64,000 nucleotides of DNA from Candidula unifasciata (GCA_905116865.2 CAJHNH020007902.1:254376-318375), one strand, 5' to 3'. Positions 51,990 to 62,815 are shown, counted from the stretch's first letter. Numbers and translations: made by a program. Notes: generated from the sequence alone by a model not told the origin.

Positions 51990-53440
51990 TCATTCAACAG
52001 TGAATGCATTGATGCGTTCTAAATTACTGCTCCAGGACATCAACTGCACCATCTGGAAGCCACCACCATAGGTTTGTAACAAACTGTGCTTTATAATAAT
52101 GGTACAGCAAAGATGTACTGACTACGGAACACAAGCACAATTGTCAGAGAACATCATAGCCATGTACCACACAAGCCAAAGTGCCGTAAGAACACAAGAA
52201 GACATATCAGATATGTTCACAGTCAACACAGGTGTGAGACGGTGATGTGTGCACTCCCCATTTTTATTTAACATTTATATAGACATAATATCTAAAAAAG
52301 CAAAATGTAATACAGATGACGTAATCATGAGTAAGTACACGTCAGACGACGTAATCGACTCACACACATTAAACAAACTACCATCTGCTGACGACCAGTG
52401 CTTGTTAAACAGCAGATAAACTACAAGGCCACATAAACAGGTTAAACTCAATATGCAGTAAATACAACATAAATTAAAACCAAATCGAAACAATGCAAGT
52501 CCGTAGACCCGTCTGGCCTAGTACACATACAGCTAAATGGTTCTGGCCTGAAACAAGTTAGGGCATTTAAATATCTAGCAACCCCCGTGTGGGTTCTGGG
52601 GCTCTACTATGGGAAAAACAAGAATAGACCTACTGCCTACCCAAAAGCATGTCGTAAGAGTCGACTAATTGGGAGCTTCCTTTGAATTTGGAGTGCATCT
52701 GCCTGAGAGGCAAGGAACCAACAGTCTGCATACAGATCTTACAAACGGATGCACACGAAACACTCAGGTTCTGGAACATGACTGCATTCCAGAAGTGGAC
52801 GAACAACCAGAACTTTCCGCCGGAGTTCACAGCCAGTGAAAGCGAAGAAAAAGAAGAAATATCTAGCAAGTATCATACAGAACATGACAGAAAAGTAGAA
52901 AGTAGATGTTCAATAAGCAAGTCGCTTATATACGTATTGTCACCATTATTGCCAAGTGCAAAGAATCAGATTATAAACAGCATACTCATTCCAACATTCA
53001 GCTGTCAGTGCCAAACATGGACATCATCTGAAGCCCGTGTACACAAAATCACCACCTACGAGATGAGAGACCTAAGAAAAGCTGCCAACCTAACCATCTA
53101 AATAATGATACTATCATACAGACTGTGGGAACGACACCTTGCACCAGATTCATCGAGAAACAGCAGATCAAGTGCTTTGGCCATCTCGTTAGATTGCAGC
53201 AACATCAAATACCATCACAAGCACTACATCTCAGAAGATCAGCTACAAGAGCTAAATGGATCGACAAAACTATAGACACTTAACGCCTTCATGGCATAAC
53301 AATGGCAAATGCCAGCCATCGTGCACTTTATCGCAAATCCCTACCCTCCCTCCCCCCCCCCCCTCCCCCCGACCCACGTCACAAAACGAATTGGCTTATG
53401 ATGATGATAATGATGATGATGATGGATGATGTAATAAACA
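51990..53440 (+). mobile_element. Degenerate LINE with reverse-transcriptase core, split by family B, GAT tail
   Basis: Across frames the plus strand reads MYHTSQSAVRTQEDISDMF, then VNTGVRR-stop-CVLSPFLFNIYI, then a box ADDQ near 52392, QVRAFKYLA at 52553-52580, and after the inserted family B element SILIPTFSCQCQTWT and RDLRKAANLT. NTGVRQGCVLSPLLFN-like and YADD-like (here SADD) motifs are RT catalytic regions. A stop replaces a codon in the first motif, so the copy is dead. Its 3' end is GATGATGATAATGATG near 53400. Confidence 0.78.
52582..52856 (+). mobile_element. Family B element, complete insertion with 13-bp target duplication
   Basis: A 275-bp element from CCCCCGTGTGGGTTCTGGGG to GCGAAGAAAAAGAAG interrupts the LINE. 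AAATATCTAGCAA occurs at both 52569-52581 and 52857-52869, an exact target-site duplication. This defines both ends of family B and shows it moves by retrotransposition with a GAA-rich tail. I see no clear A/B boxes. Confidence 0.9.
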
Positions 53441-53807
53441 AAGAATGCCAATTCTAAACAAATATAATGTAATACTTGAATGTGTTTATACAAGACATTT
53501 TTGAACGGTTTTTAATTTGACAAAAAGTTTGTACCTTTTAAAGAAATTGGTACTATTTGTAAAAGAAATTTGAGCAGCCCTGGTCTCAACACGAGAATAG
53601 TTACCGAGCTGTGACGAAAGATGACGATGACGAGTGAGAGCTGTCGGAATGATCCCAAGTTGGAGAGTGCCTTTTGAGCAGTACTGTTGATGCATATAGA
53701 GCAGCGGTTCTCAACCTATGGGTTGCGACTCTTTTCTTGGGTCGAAATACCCTTTCGCAGGGGTCGCCTAAGACCATCGGAAAACACATATTCACTAAAG
53801 TCGTCAA

Positions 53808-54024
53808 TTTATCATTTACAGGACGTTGCAGAACCAAACCTAGCATTAGCTGTTGTGGTTTTCCTAGGCAAATTTACGTCCAGTAGTTTGCCATTGCCTT
53901 CTAGACGGTCGGTTTCTCGATACCACTGTCGAAACCAACGCGCAAGGCACAAGGCCCGAAGCTGGGATCGAGCCCGGACTACGAAGCGCGTGAGCAATCC
54001 CTAAGCCACAGATGCCGACGAAGT
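53808..54024 (-). mobile_element. SINE-A copy inside the SPIN-like element
   Basis: Minus strand: CGTCGGCATCTGTGGCTTAG head, GTCCGGGCTCGATCCCAGC B box, GACAGTGGTATCGAGAAACC, and GGTTCTGCAACGTCCTGTAA tail. Confidence 0.85.
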
Positions 54025-54034
54025 CATGAAGTCA

Positions 54035-54640
54035 GTCAATCAATCAGGTGCCGTCTCCACAATGAAGGTTGGCTGCAATGGATCTCCAACAAGCCCTATC
54101 CCTTGCCCTTGATGTACACTCACTCATACTGCTGTTAGTCCATCTCTTGATGTTATCCTCCCACTTGTAACGCTGTCTGCCTTTTGCTCGCCTACCTTGA
54201 ACCATTCCCTATAGGATGATCTTTACAATACTGTTATGTCTTTTAATGTGGCCAAAATATTTCACTTGTCTCTTTTTTATTTCACCTAGCAATTCTCTTT
54301 TCATTCCCAATTTCCTCAGTACCTCTGTATTTGATAGCTTTTGTTTCCATGAAATACGACCTAATCTTCTGTATATCCTTATCTCCAAAGAATTGATACG
54401 ATTTTCTAGTTGTTTGTTTATTGTCCGTGTCTCTGTGCCATACAGTAAGGTTGAGAATACATAACATTTGACAATTCTCATTTTTAATGTATTGCATATT
54501 TCTCTTGATGTCAGTAACTTTTGCATGTTGTTGAAAATGTTTTTGGCCATCCCTATTCTTTTCTTGACTTCTGTTTCACTTCTGCCGTCACATGTTATTA
54601 CTTGTCCAAGATAAAAGAAATTTTTAACTTGTTCATGAAG
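54035..54640 (-). mobile_element. LINE 3' end inside the SPIN-like element
   Basis: Minus strand open for 145 codons (54209-54646): VKNFFYLGQVITCDGRSETE, SREICNTLKMRIVKCYVFST, LLYGTETRTINKQLENRINS, RRLGRISWKQKLSNTEVLRK, RQVKYFGHIKRHNSIVK; after a stop, GRQRYKW and the end GATTGATTGACTGAC. It is a 5'-truncated RT C-terminal region with an ATTG tail, same family as 32395-32725. Confidence 0.85.
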
Positions 54641-54789
54641 TAGCAACGAAAATAATTGTATGTCTTGGTATCGCCACCTCGCGAAGAACTGTACTAAAGG
54701 GCAGCGACAATAGGAAAGTTGAGAACCACTGATTTAGAGTAAATTTCGGTAACATTGTCGACATTGCTTTTAAGATCGCTCTTCTAAGA

Positions 54790-55024
54790 GTAGTCGACTC
54801 TGTGGCTAAGTCGATGCGAACGCTTCGTAACGCCGGGATGCCGGGTTCGATCCCAGCTGCGGGCCATGCGCCTTGCGTTGGTTTCGACAGTGGTATCAAG
54901 AAATCCGACCGTCCAGTAGCAATGGCAAACTACTGAATGTAAATTTGCCTAGGAAAACCACACATCAGTCAGGGGCTTTAAATGTTGGTTCTGCAACGTC
55001 CTGTAAAGGATACGTAACTAACTT
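54790..55024 (+). mobile_element. SINE-A copy, near full length
   Basis: GTCGACTCTGTGGCTAAGTC (A box), CGGGTTCGATCCCAGC (B box), TGGTTTCGACAGTGGTATCA, GGTTGGTTCTGCAACGTCCT-type tail ending GATACGTAACTAAC. Confidence 0.88.
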
Positions 55025-55330
55025 CTAAGATTAACAAAATTTCCGTTCCAGGAGGGAGGTATAACTGTTAGTCCCCGTAAGAATGTATTTTGTTATACGA
55101 GCTGCATTTTCGGTACTTACGGAATTCGTGGAGAACGAGGTTTTACTGTTTAAGAGATGCATATGAATATTTGTATCCCTGTTATCATAATCAGTATGTG
55201 TCGCTCAAAAAAGTGTGAGAGATTTTTCTTTTCTACTTTCAGAGCAATATTGGCCTTTCTCTCTTTCTCTAATCTGCCCCATCACTCTACTCTTTCTCTA
55301 GTTTGACTTTTATGTTTTCTTTCTATGTTT
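55025..55330. other. No supported gene
   Basis: AT-rich, nothing recognised. Confidence 0.35.
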
Positions 55331-55336
55331 TTTCTC

Positions 55337-55425
<89 letters not shown>

Positions 55426-55499
55426 ATTCTGCTTATCTTCTATCTATTTCTCGCTCTCTCTTTCTTTGCATACTATCTTCTTTCTTCTTTTCTACTGTA

Positions 55500-55553
<54 letters not shown>

Positions 55554-55664
55554 CTCTCTCTCTCTCTCACACACTCTATTAATTATTTTCTCTAATGTTC
55601 TGAGTCTCTTCTCTCTTCTCCTTCTTTCTTTGTTTTCCCTCTTTCCTTGTGTTTTTCTCCTTCT

Positions 55665-55706
<42 letters not shown>

Positions 55707-55767
55707 CACTTTTTACTCTCTCTTCTCTTTCTTTCGTTTTCTCCTTCTTTAGTTTTCTCTTCTCTCT

Positions 55768-55801
<34 letters not shown>

Positions 55802-55860
55802 TTCGTTTGCTCTCTCGTCTCTTTCTTTTGTTTTCTATTCTCACTCGCATTTTCTTTCTG
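55331..55860. repeat. (CT)n-rich region with GT block
   Basis: CT runs at 55333-55420, 55505-55540, 55553-55568, 55668-55700 and 55768-55800, and GT at 55539-55552. Open frames through it are Leu/Ser artefacts. Confidence 0.95.
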
Positions 55861-56129
55861 TTCTACCTATTTCTTTCTTTCTATGTACTACTTCTTTATT
55901 TCTTGATGTCAACTTTTCCTTTGTTTCTGTCCTTGGCTCTCAAGTACACACTTTGGGCTGAGTACTGGCACCCTTTTGATTTTCAAATTTTATAGCACTT
56001 TTTTGTTCTTAAAAAAAGTTGATAGTGAAAATTCTGACGATAATCAATTAGCATAGAGATTTCGACAAGGATTTGAATCATAATGGCAGAAACAGAAAAC
56101 ATTATGGTAATTATTATACAGTATTTTCT

Positions 56130-56405
56130 TTCTTTTTTTTCTTCGGATTCCCTGGCTGTAAACCTACGTGGAAAGTTTTGGTTTCAGAACTTGAGTGTTG
56201 CGTACACATCCGTTTCACAGATCGGGCTCACTTGTTTGCAGACTCTTGGTTCCTTGCCTTTCTGGCAGTTTTACTTCGACTTTAAAGGTTGTCCCAAATG
56301 AGTCGCCTCCTACGATATGCTTGCTGGGGAGGCTGTGGGTTTATCCCCAATTAGTCGACTCCTACGACATGCTTGGCGGGGAGGCAGTGGGTCTATTCTA
56401 GCTCA
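56130..56405 (-). mobile_element. Family B element with duplicated 5' segment
   Basis: The block TCGAC/CTCCTACGA(C/T)ATGCTTG, GGGGAGGC(A/T)GTGGGT occurs twice (56301-56342 and 56357-56396). Confidence 0.72.
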
Positions 56406-56507
56406 CCAGGCTGATTATTTTTCGAAAGATGATCTGCTGGCGATGGTGGTGATGATGATGATGTAGTGACAACGATGTGATTACTTTAGTGGTAAGTATC
56501 ATAGTGA

Positions 56508-56742
56508 TTGTCGGCGTCTGTGGCTTAGGCGTTACCAGCGCGCTTCGCGATGCCGGGGTGCCGGGTTCGATCCCGGCTGGGGACAATTTGTCTTGCGCTG
56601 GTTTCGACAGTGGTACCGAGGCTGACCGTTTAGTCAGCAATGTTAAAAAACTGAACGTAAAATTTGCCTACAAAAGCCACAATTGTAAATAAAAGCTGGG
56701 GTTGGTTCTGCAACGTCCTGTAAAGGGGACGCAACTAGAGGG
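56508..56742 (+). mobile_element. SINE-A copy, near full length
   Basis: TCGGCGTCTGTGGCTTAGGC, GGGTTCGATCCCGGC B box, GCGCTGGTTTCGACAGTGGT, ACGTAAAATTTGCCTAC, TTCTGCAACGTCCTGTAAAG, GACGCAACTA. Used here as the reference copy. Confidence 0.9.
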
Positions 56743-56889
56743 TTTTTTTTTCCCCATGTTATGTGGTTGCGATGGTGATGAGAATCGTGATTATGTTTTT
56801 GATATCAACAATTTCATCTCACAAAGAGGATGACGAAGGTTAGGTATAAAGCGTTACAGGTAATGGTGATAATCTACCTATCTTCTTTT

Positions 56890-57082
56890 ACCTTACCAGG
56901 ACATCACACAAGCGATAAACACCCGATGACACAAAGTGCCACCATGTGGATGAGGATCATCAATAGAGAGGTCCCAGAAACCGCGTTCAGCCATTAGACC
57001 ATATTTATGGTCTGGCTATATTACGGTCCCTTTCAAGAGCCAGAGTAGTGCTTCAAATAACAAAAAATTGCATCTCACAAGA
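56890..57082 (+). mobile_element. Family C repeat
   Basis: TTACCTTACCAGGACATCAC to AAAAAATTGCATCTCACAAG. Confidence 0.8.
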
Positions 57083-57102
57083 AGAAGACTAGAAAATAGT
57101 GA

Positions 57103-57315
57103 CTGACTTTCTACCCCACCAGGACATCCCACAAGCGATGAACACCCGACGACACAAAGTGCCACCATGTGGATGAGGATCACCCTTGGAGAGGTCCCAG
57201 AAACCGCGTTCAGCCATTAGACCATATTTATGGCCGGGCTATATTGCTGTCCCTGGCATGAGCCAGAGAAGGGCTTCAAATAACGATAAAGTGAATCTCA
57301 CAAGGAAATGACTAC
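57103..57315 (+). mobile_element. Family C repeat, second copy in tandem orientation
   Basis: TGACTTTCTACCCCACCAGG to GATAAAGTGAATCTCACAAG. Same orientation as the copy 20 bp upstream, but with different substitutions, so these are separate insertions or an old duplication. Confidence 0.8.
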
Positions 57316-57950
57316 ATAATGGTGACAAGAAGACGACAGAGAAAACTTCCTCGATTATAAGAACAAAACTAAATGATTTTCGACGAAAATGCCGTTATTG
57401 ACAAACAAACCAAATATATCGATTCTTGTAACCTGTGCAAATCGAGTATCGGTGACGTCAGGCAAAAATCACTCCCATGTGATATGAAAACAAAAGGTAA
57501 TCAATTGACAATTTTTGCGACTGGGGTTTGGTAATTTATACCTCTCAATCGAACATTCCAATTACCTTCTGTGTGTGGATTTGCTGAAATTGGCCTATTT
57601 GCACGCTGTAGAAGTTCTCAACTTTCCCTGTTGAAATAGGAGCAACAGCGTATTAGAAATTGGACGTAAATAATTCGCTGTATGATGAAAGGCGCACTGA
57701 CTTTTGCGTGACGAAGTCGATGAGTGGCTTTGGAAGATTGCTTGTTAGAGTGGGTTGTTTGCTTGAGTGAAAGGAAGATAAATTGTAAAATGTAGAGTAA
57801 TTGGTCGTAATGGAAAAACAATCATTAATTAGAATGGGAGCAAAGCGCTCTACCTGGGAAGAAATCAAAACTAGGAGATAAGTAAATAGTAAAAAAGAGT
57901 TTTGCGGAACAAATTAAATTGGAATCTGATAACTTTTAAGCCGATCTCCT
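57316..57950. other. No supported gene
   Basis: Unique-looking AT-rich sequence. Open frames of about 70 codons on the minus strand have no family features. Confidence 0.35.
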
Positions 57951-57954
57951 TACA

Positions 57955-58138
57955 TTGTAAGTAAAGGACTCTTTTCCACGCCTTCGGTGTATTGGGTATG
58001 TAGGGCTAGATCTATCTTGGAGAAACAGATTTACACTTATCAGGTGATGTGGTTAGCATCACGCCGGCCCCCTTTACTTCACAGTACGGTACCTAGTACC
58101 CATTTAAGGCTGGGTCGACCTGGGAGCTAGAGACAAGT
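57955..58138 (-). mobile_element. SINE-D 3' part
   Basis: GGACTCTTTTCCACGCCTTC, GTGATGTGGTTAGCATCACG, ATTTAAGGCTGGGTCGACC. Confidence 0.75.
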
Positions 58139-58139
58139 T

Positions 58140-58560
58140 TGGGAAAAATGTCCGACAGCGACAGGACCTGATGCAGTGTCTCTGTATTCAGTTTACGGTT
58201 TGCGCTGCCACTAGAACTGCTTTGCATTTTTGTTCTAAATTCCAAGATTTCACCATTTTCTAGTTTATATGATCAAGTGCCTTCTCCGCATGAATATTGG
58301 CTGTGATGTGCACTAAACACAAACTTTCCCCCATCTTTTTTGTACACTGTTGCAGCTTTCATTTATCACTTGATGTTATCTTCACGAATTCCCAAAGTGC
58401 AAAGGTGTAGTCACTGATAACAAATCCGAGCAGGATGGACGGGTGAATGTCAAAATAATCGATAACTCACTTAGTTACTCGGGTGTATTAATGCAGAATG
58501 AATCTGTCAAATGAAATCATTCTGGTGTTACTGTGTCATTACACAGCTGACAGACTTTAC
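58140..58560. other. No supported gene; possible LINE remnant
   Basis: TTGATCATATAAACTAGAAA-type sequence on the minus strand near 58270 resembles RT 'fDrV' regions, but too weakly to call. Confidence 0.3.
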
Positions 58561-58756
58561 AACAGCGTTGATTGCTCTCCCATGCATATCTTCTTCCATA
58601 TACACTATTCTGTCTTTCAGTCTCAGTGTTTGAAGAGGCGGCTGATACGATCCTTGGTATGTGCTACGTATATGCTGGTACACACGGCCTCCAATATTCT
58701 GTCTATCCATAGCTTGCGAGGGCTACCTCTAGTTCTGCTTCCGTTGTGTCTAAGTG

Positions 58757-58807
<51 letters not shown>

Positions 58808-58970
58808 GCACCATCTTGTGATAGTCTTGAAACGTGTCCGAACCATTTGATATTTTGTATCTTGAGGTAGTTTAGCACTGGTTCCGTCCCCGCCTTTTCC
58901 CTGATATCGCACTCCGGATAATGTCTCTTCTTTTTACGTTGAGGATACGTGGTAAACAAATATGTTTTGA
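58560..58970 (-). mobile_element. LINE 3' end with an internal (GA)n expansion
   Basis: The minus strand reads RHYPECDIREKAGTEPVLNY, LKIQNIKWFGHVSRLSQDGA, a GA run (58761-58804 on plus as CT), then SRTRGSPRKLWIDRILEAV. The run sits between two conserved LINE C-terminal motifs. Confidence 0.72.
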
Positions 58971-58979
58971 TTTTTTTTT

Positions 58980-59360
58980 TTAATTCCAATTAATATCCAC
59001 TTTTTGTTATTGATAACTCAATTTTTTTTTTTTTAAATGCCCTAGAGACCCGGGTTTGAATCCTCGGTAAGGCTAGGGATTTTTTTTTCTGTCGGGGACA
59101 AAATAGAATCCTAACCTGCACAGTCGTGGCGACAGCACCAACCATGCTTTAGTAGATCGTCAGGCTCAAATACCCTCTCCCCCCCCCTCCCCCGTTTTAC
59201 ACCGCAAATGTAATATAATAAAGGCAGTTATTTGGCAGTTTTTTTTTTTTAAACCGTGTGAGATAAATCCGTTTTCACCAGAATAAAATGACAGATAGAC
59301 TTGCACTAGGACATTCTTTGTCATGACAAGGATGGGATGGGAGGAAAATGGGTGGAGTGG
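58980..59360. other. tRNA-like remnant, otherwise nothing
   Basis: CCCGGGTTTGAATCCTCGG at 59048 is B-box-like. T-runs at 58972, 59023 and 59083. Confidence 0.35.
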
Positions 59361-59600
59361 TGTCGTCTCTGAAACTAAGTGGTTAAGCCATTTGCCTTGC
59401 GCGCGGAAGATCATGGATTCGTTTTCCGGACTGCATCTTGGATTAGGAGCAGTTTTTACAGAGATCGGTGAGGATAGTTGCTGAAGCTACTGAGTCAGTT
59501 CTTTATGCGACGATCACAGCAGGCTGCTATGCAATCAGCAGAGACAGCTGTGTGGGATACAGTCTGGTGCTATGAGGTCGATCACCACGTTTTTAAAAAT
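59360..59600 (+). mobile_element. tRNA-like repeat related to 22180-22430
   Basis: AAGTGGTTAAGCCATTTGCC, GATCATGGATTCGTTTTCC and a later GTGCTATGAGGTCG. Confidence 0.45.
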
Positions 59601-59604
59601 TTGT

Positions 59605-59885
59605 TACCGCTTATTATCCAGACGGCTAGATGCTCGCCTTTCGATGGGAACGTCGTGGATTCGGGTCCTAACGGAACCGATCTTTCTTCAGGAATTACCT
59701 TGGCTCCCAGGTCGACTCAGCCTTGAGTTGGTACCAGGGGTAGTCCTGGGAAGTAAAGACGGCCGGCATGATATTGACCACATCACCCACCACGTGCCGT
59801 GTGGTCTATAAAATATAGGTATAGCACCATATGTCTAATACGAATGAATACGTGGGAAAAGGTCCTATATTTACCTTACTTATCA
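59605..59885 (+). mobile_element. SINE-D copy, full length
   Basis: CGGCTAGATGCTCGCCTTTC (A-box region), GTGGATTCGGGTCC (B-box region), CTCAGCCTTGAGTTGGTACC, AAAGACGGCCGGCATGATAT, GTGGTCTATAAAATATAGG, GTGGGAAAAGGTCC. Confidence 0.82.
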
Positions 59886-59989
59886 TCCCTGCCTAGTGGT
59901 TTGGAGAGAGAGAGAACGGTGACGTAGGGCGCAGTTTCTGGACATCGAAGCAGAGGCCGATTTCCACGTAGGGGGGATATAGGTTAAGG

Positions 59990-60216
59990 TTAGTTGCGTA
60001 TCCTTTACATGACGTTGCAAAACCAACCCCAGCAGCCTCTGGCTGTTGTGTGGTTTCTCTAGGCAAATTTACGTCCAGGAGTTTGCCATTGCTGTCTGGA
60101 CGGTCGGTCCCCTGATACCACTGTCGAAATCAACGCAAGGCGCATGGCCCGCAGCTGGAATCGAACCCGGCACCCCGGCATTACGAAGCGTTCCATCGAC
60201 TTAGCCACAGAGCCGA
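59990..60216 (-). mobile_element. SINE-A copy, near full length
   Basis: Minus strand from TCGGCTCTGTGGCTAAGTCG to GGATACGCAACTAACC, with B box GGGTTCGATTCCAGC. Confidence 0.88.
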
Positions 60217-60460
60217 CAGGGGGATATAGAACACTGAAGATGTATCGGCTATGGTAGCACACAGGGTTGAAGAATTGGCTACAGAAACAAAAGGACATGC
60301 CGACTGATGACGAACAGTCACATGTAGAATGTTATCTGCACTATAAAGGTTAGATACAGTCATATGCACCGGCATAAAGAGGTCAGAGGGGTTTAAAAAG
60401 AGGGGGAAGGGGGAGAAGGACTTAGCCTCTTTAATAATTGTCTTCCTTATGCCCCCTTTG

Positions 60461-60655
60461 CTTCGTAATGCCCGGATGCTGGGTTCGATCCCAGCTGCGG
60501 GCCATGCGCCTTGATTTGGTTTTGACAGTGGTATCAAGAAAGCCGACCGTCCAAGAGCAATGGCAAACGTAAATTTGCCTAGAAAAACCACAAAACAGTC
60601 AGGGGCTGTTGGGGTTGGTTCTGCAACGTCCTGTAAAGGATACACAACTAACCTA
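60461..60655 (+). mobile_element. SINE-A copy, 5'-truncated
   Basis: CTTCGTAATGCCCGGATGCT, B box GGGTTCGATCCCAGC, tail GGTTGGTTCTGCAACGTCCT, CACAACTAACC. Confidence 0.85.
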
Positions 60656-60774
60656 ATGCCCCCTTTACAAATGAGACGGGAGCCCTTGTGTTCCTGGGCT
60701 CATGGATTCTGTGTTCTTTGATAGAGCATAAAGTAAATTAAATGACCCATTTCCACTCCATTAGTTGCTGAGGT

Positions 60775-61075
60775 ATTTCTTCTTCTTATTATTATTCTTC
60801 GCGTTCACCAGCTGCACACTCTGGTGGAAAGTTCTGGTTGTTCGTCCACTTCTGAACTGCAGTCCTGCTCCAGAACCTGAGTGTTGTGTGTGCATCAGTT
60901 TTACAGATCTGATTAACTCAAATGCAGACTGTTGGTTCCTTGCCTCTCAGGCAGATGCACTTCGACTTCAAAGGAAGCTCCCCAATTAGTCGACTCTTAC
61001 GTCATGCTTTTGGGTAGGCAGAGGGTCTATTCTTGTTTTCCCCACGATGGGGCCCCGGAACCCACACGGGGATCT
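60775..61075 (-). mobile_element. Family B element, near full length
   Basis: Minus strand from CCCCGTGTGGGTTCCGGGGC to GCGAAGAATAATAATAAGAA, a diverged GAA tail. Confidence 0.82.
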
Positions 61076-61077
61076 GA

Positions 61078-61395
61078 GGTATTTAATCTACTGCTTCTTT
61101 CTCACGTTCAGCGGAAAGTTTTGGGTGTTCGCCCACCTCCGGAATTAAGTCTTGTTCCAGAACTTGAATGTTGAGTGCGCATCCGTTTCACTGACCTGGC
61201 TTATTTGTTTGCAGACCTATTATTCCTGGCCTAACAGATGTACTTCGACTTCGAAGGATTCCCCTACACACCTGCACCCTCCCCCTCCCAACCCTCATTA
61301 GTAGACTCTTTCGACATGCTTGTTTGGGAGTAGGTGAGTCTTTTCTGGTCCACCACCCATCTTTGTCTTCTCGGAACCCACACGTGGAAGTTATT
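61078..61395 (-). mobile_element. Family B element, second copy, diverged
   Basis: Adjacent to the previous copy in the same orientation. CACGTGTGGGTTCCGAGAAG at its 5' end and ACGTGAGAAAGAAGCAG at its 3' end. Confidence 0.72.
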
Positions 61396-61399
61396 TAAT

Positions 61400-62180
61400 A
61401 ATTTAGAACTAATGGAAGAACGCAAGACATTAACATTATTTAATATAATTCTACTGTGACTTAGCAGATTCACCATCGTCTCTCACACCATTTTCACTAT
61501 TTATTCATATATAGAATCACACACCAAAAAGAATCCATAGTAGACATTGCAAATAAATTACTGTTTAATGGTTATCAATACGCAGGCGTCAAATGGCGCC
61601 AAAAACACACGACCGCACTCACACTAAAGTGTAAGAAACACAATAACGACAGACTCCTGTCGTATACAAAAGGGCAATAGAAACTCAATCTTATTGCATA
61701 TTCAAGGTACAATCATAGAGGTAAACACGGTGATAAGTTCGAACACATACATTGTGAGCTTACGGAAATAGAAATTAGACGTCAAAAGGGTAGTGGTGAT
61801 TTTTATATACCCGTACATTCTTCACTTCTTCCTTTTCTTCTTCCTCGGCTTTTTTCCATCATCCTCCTTCACCACATGTCTCCTCCTTATCCCTATACTC
61901 ACTGATATTCCCAAAAGTATGTTTTAAAAATGTTTTCAAAGCTGGGATGATCGATTTTATTGCACTGGGTATTAGCTTATCCGCTCACTTCCCGTCCAGT
62001 ATGGCAGATAACCAGTTTGCGGCTGACGCTCTAAAAAGTTATATATTTCTAGCCACGGTTTGCTGATGCAAATTCCCCATTTTCGTACCTAGGGTTCAAA
62101 GAGTCCGTCGTCCATTTACTGAGCTGAGTGCTTGGTGCGACACTGTAAGCTGTGAATTTTATATGGATTATTTATTTCTG
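61400..62180. other. No supported gene
   Basis: 61940-62130 is a weak relative of 21800-22060. The rest is unrecognised. Confidence 0.35.
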
Positions 62181-62184
62181 TTGT

Positions 62185-62455
62185 GAGTCGCCGTATCGGA
62201 GCGGCTAGACGCTCTCCGCGGATCGGAAGGTCCTGGGTTCGCTCCCTGGCGGAGTAGGACTTTTTTCAAAAATGACCTTGGCTCTCATGTCGACCCAGCC
62301 TTGAGTGATTACCGGGTGGAGTCCCGGGAAGTAAAGGCGGCCGGCAAGATGCTAACCTTATCACCCATCTTGTGCCGATCGGTCTATAAAATATAGGTCT
62401 AGCTCAATATGCCCTATATGCCTAAAGGCGTGGAAAAGGGTACTTTACTTTACTA
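62185..62455 (+). mobile_element. SINE-D copy, full length (reference copy)
   Basis: tRNA-like head GGAGCGGCTAGACGCTCTCC and GGGTTCGCTCCC (B box), then GTCGACCCAGCCTTGAGTG, GGAAGTAAAGGCGGCCGGC, GATCGGTCTATAAAATATAG, CTAAAGGCGTGGAAAAGGG and the end ACTTTACTTTAC. Confidence 0.88.
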
Positions 62456-62534
62456 TTTATTTATGTTGAGCCCGCGGTGGTTTTATGTTGTGAACTGCAC
62501 CTAAAACGGTGGGTAACCGATTAATTTTGGAACG

Positions 62535-62815
62535 GCGTGTACTTTTGCACTTTTGCGTGTACTTTTGCACTTTTGCGTGTACTTTTGCACTTTTGCGTGT
62601 ACTTTTGCATTTTTGCACTTTTGCGTGTACTTTTGCAGTTTTGCACAATTGCGTGTACTTTTGCACTTTTGCGTGTACTTTTGCGTGTACTTTTGCACTT
62701 TTGCACTTTTGCGTGTACTTTTGCACTTTTGCACTTTTGCGTGTACTTTTGCAGTTTTGCACTTTTGCGTGTACTTTTGCACTTTTGCGTGTACTTTTGC
62801 AGTTTTGCGTGTGCA
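62535..62815. repeat. TTTTGC minisatellite built from 8- and 12-bp words
   Basis: Two words, ACTTTTGC (8) and GTGTACTTTTGC (12), alternate in irregular order over 280 bp, with CAGTTTTGC and CATTTTTGC variants. Open frames of up to 151 codons on the minus strand (KVHAKVQKYTQK repeats) and 92-108 on the plus strand are products of the repeat. Confidence 0.93.

Larger units (their letters stand above)
53702..54731. mobile_element. SPIN-like hAT DNA transposon (non-autonomous), with later insertions
   Basis: Left terminus CAGCGGTTCTCAACC and right terminus (reverse complement) CAGTGGTTCTCAACT match at 13 of 15 positions. Flanks are ATATAGAG (53694-53701) and ATTTAGAG (54732-54739), 7/8 identical, the 8-bp duplication of hAT elements. 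Left sub-terminal sequence (GGTCGCCTAAGACCATCGG) and right sub-terminal sequence (AAGTAGCAACGAAAATAATT, GAACTGTACTAAAGGGC) closely resemble the SPIN consensus as I recall it. A SINE-A copy and a LINE fragment fill 53800-54637. No transposase is present. Confidence 0.85.
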
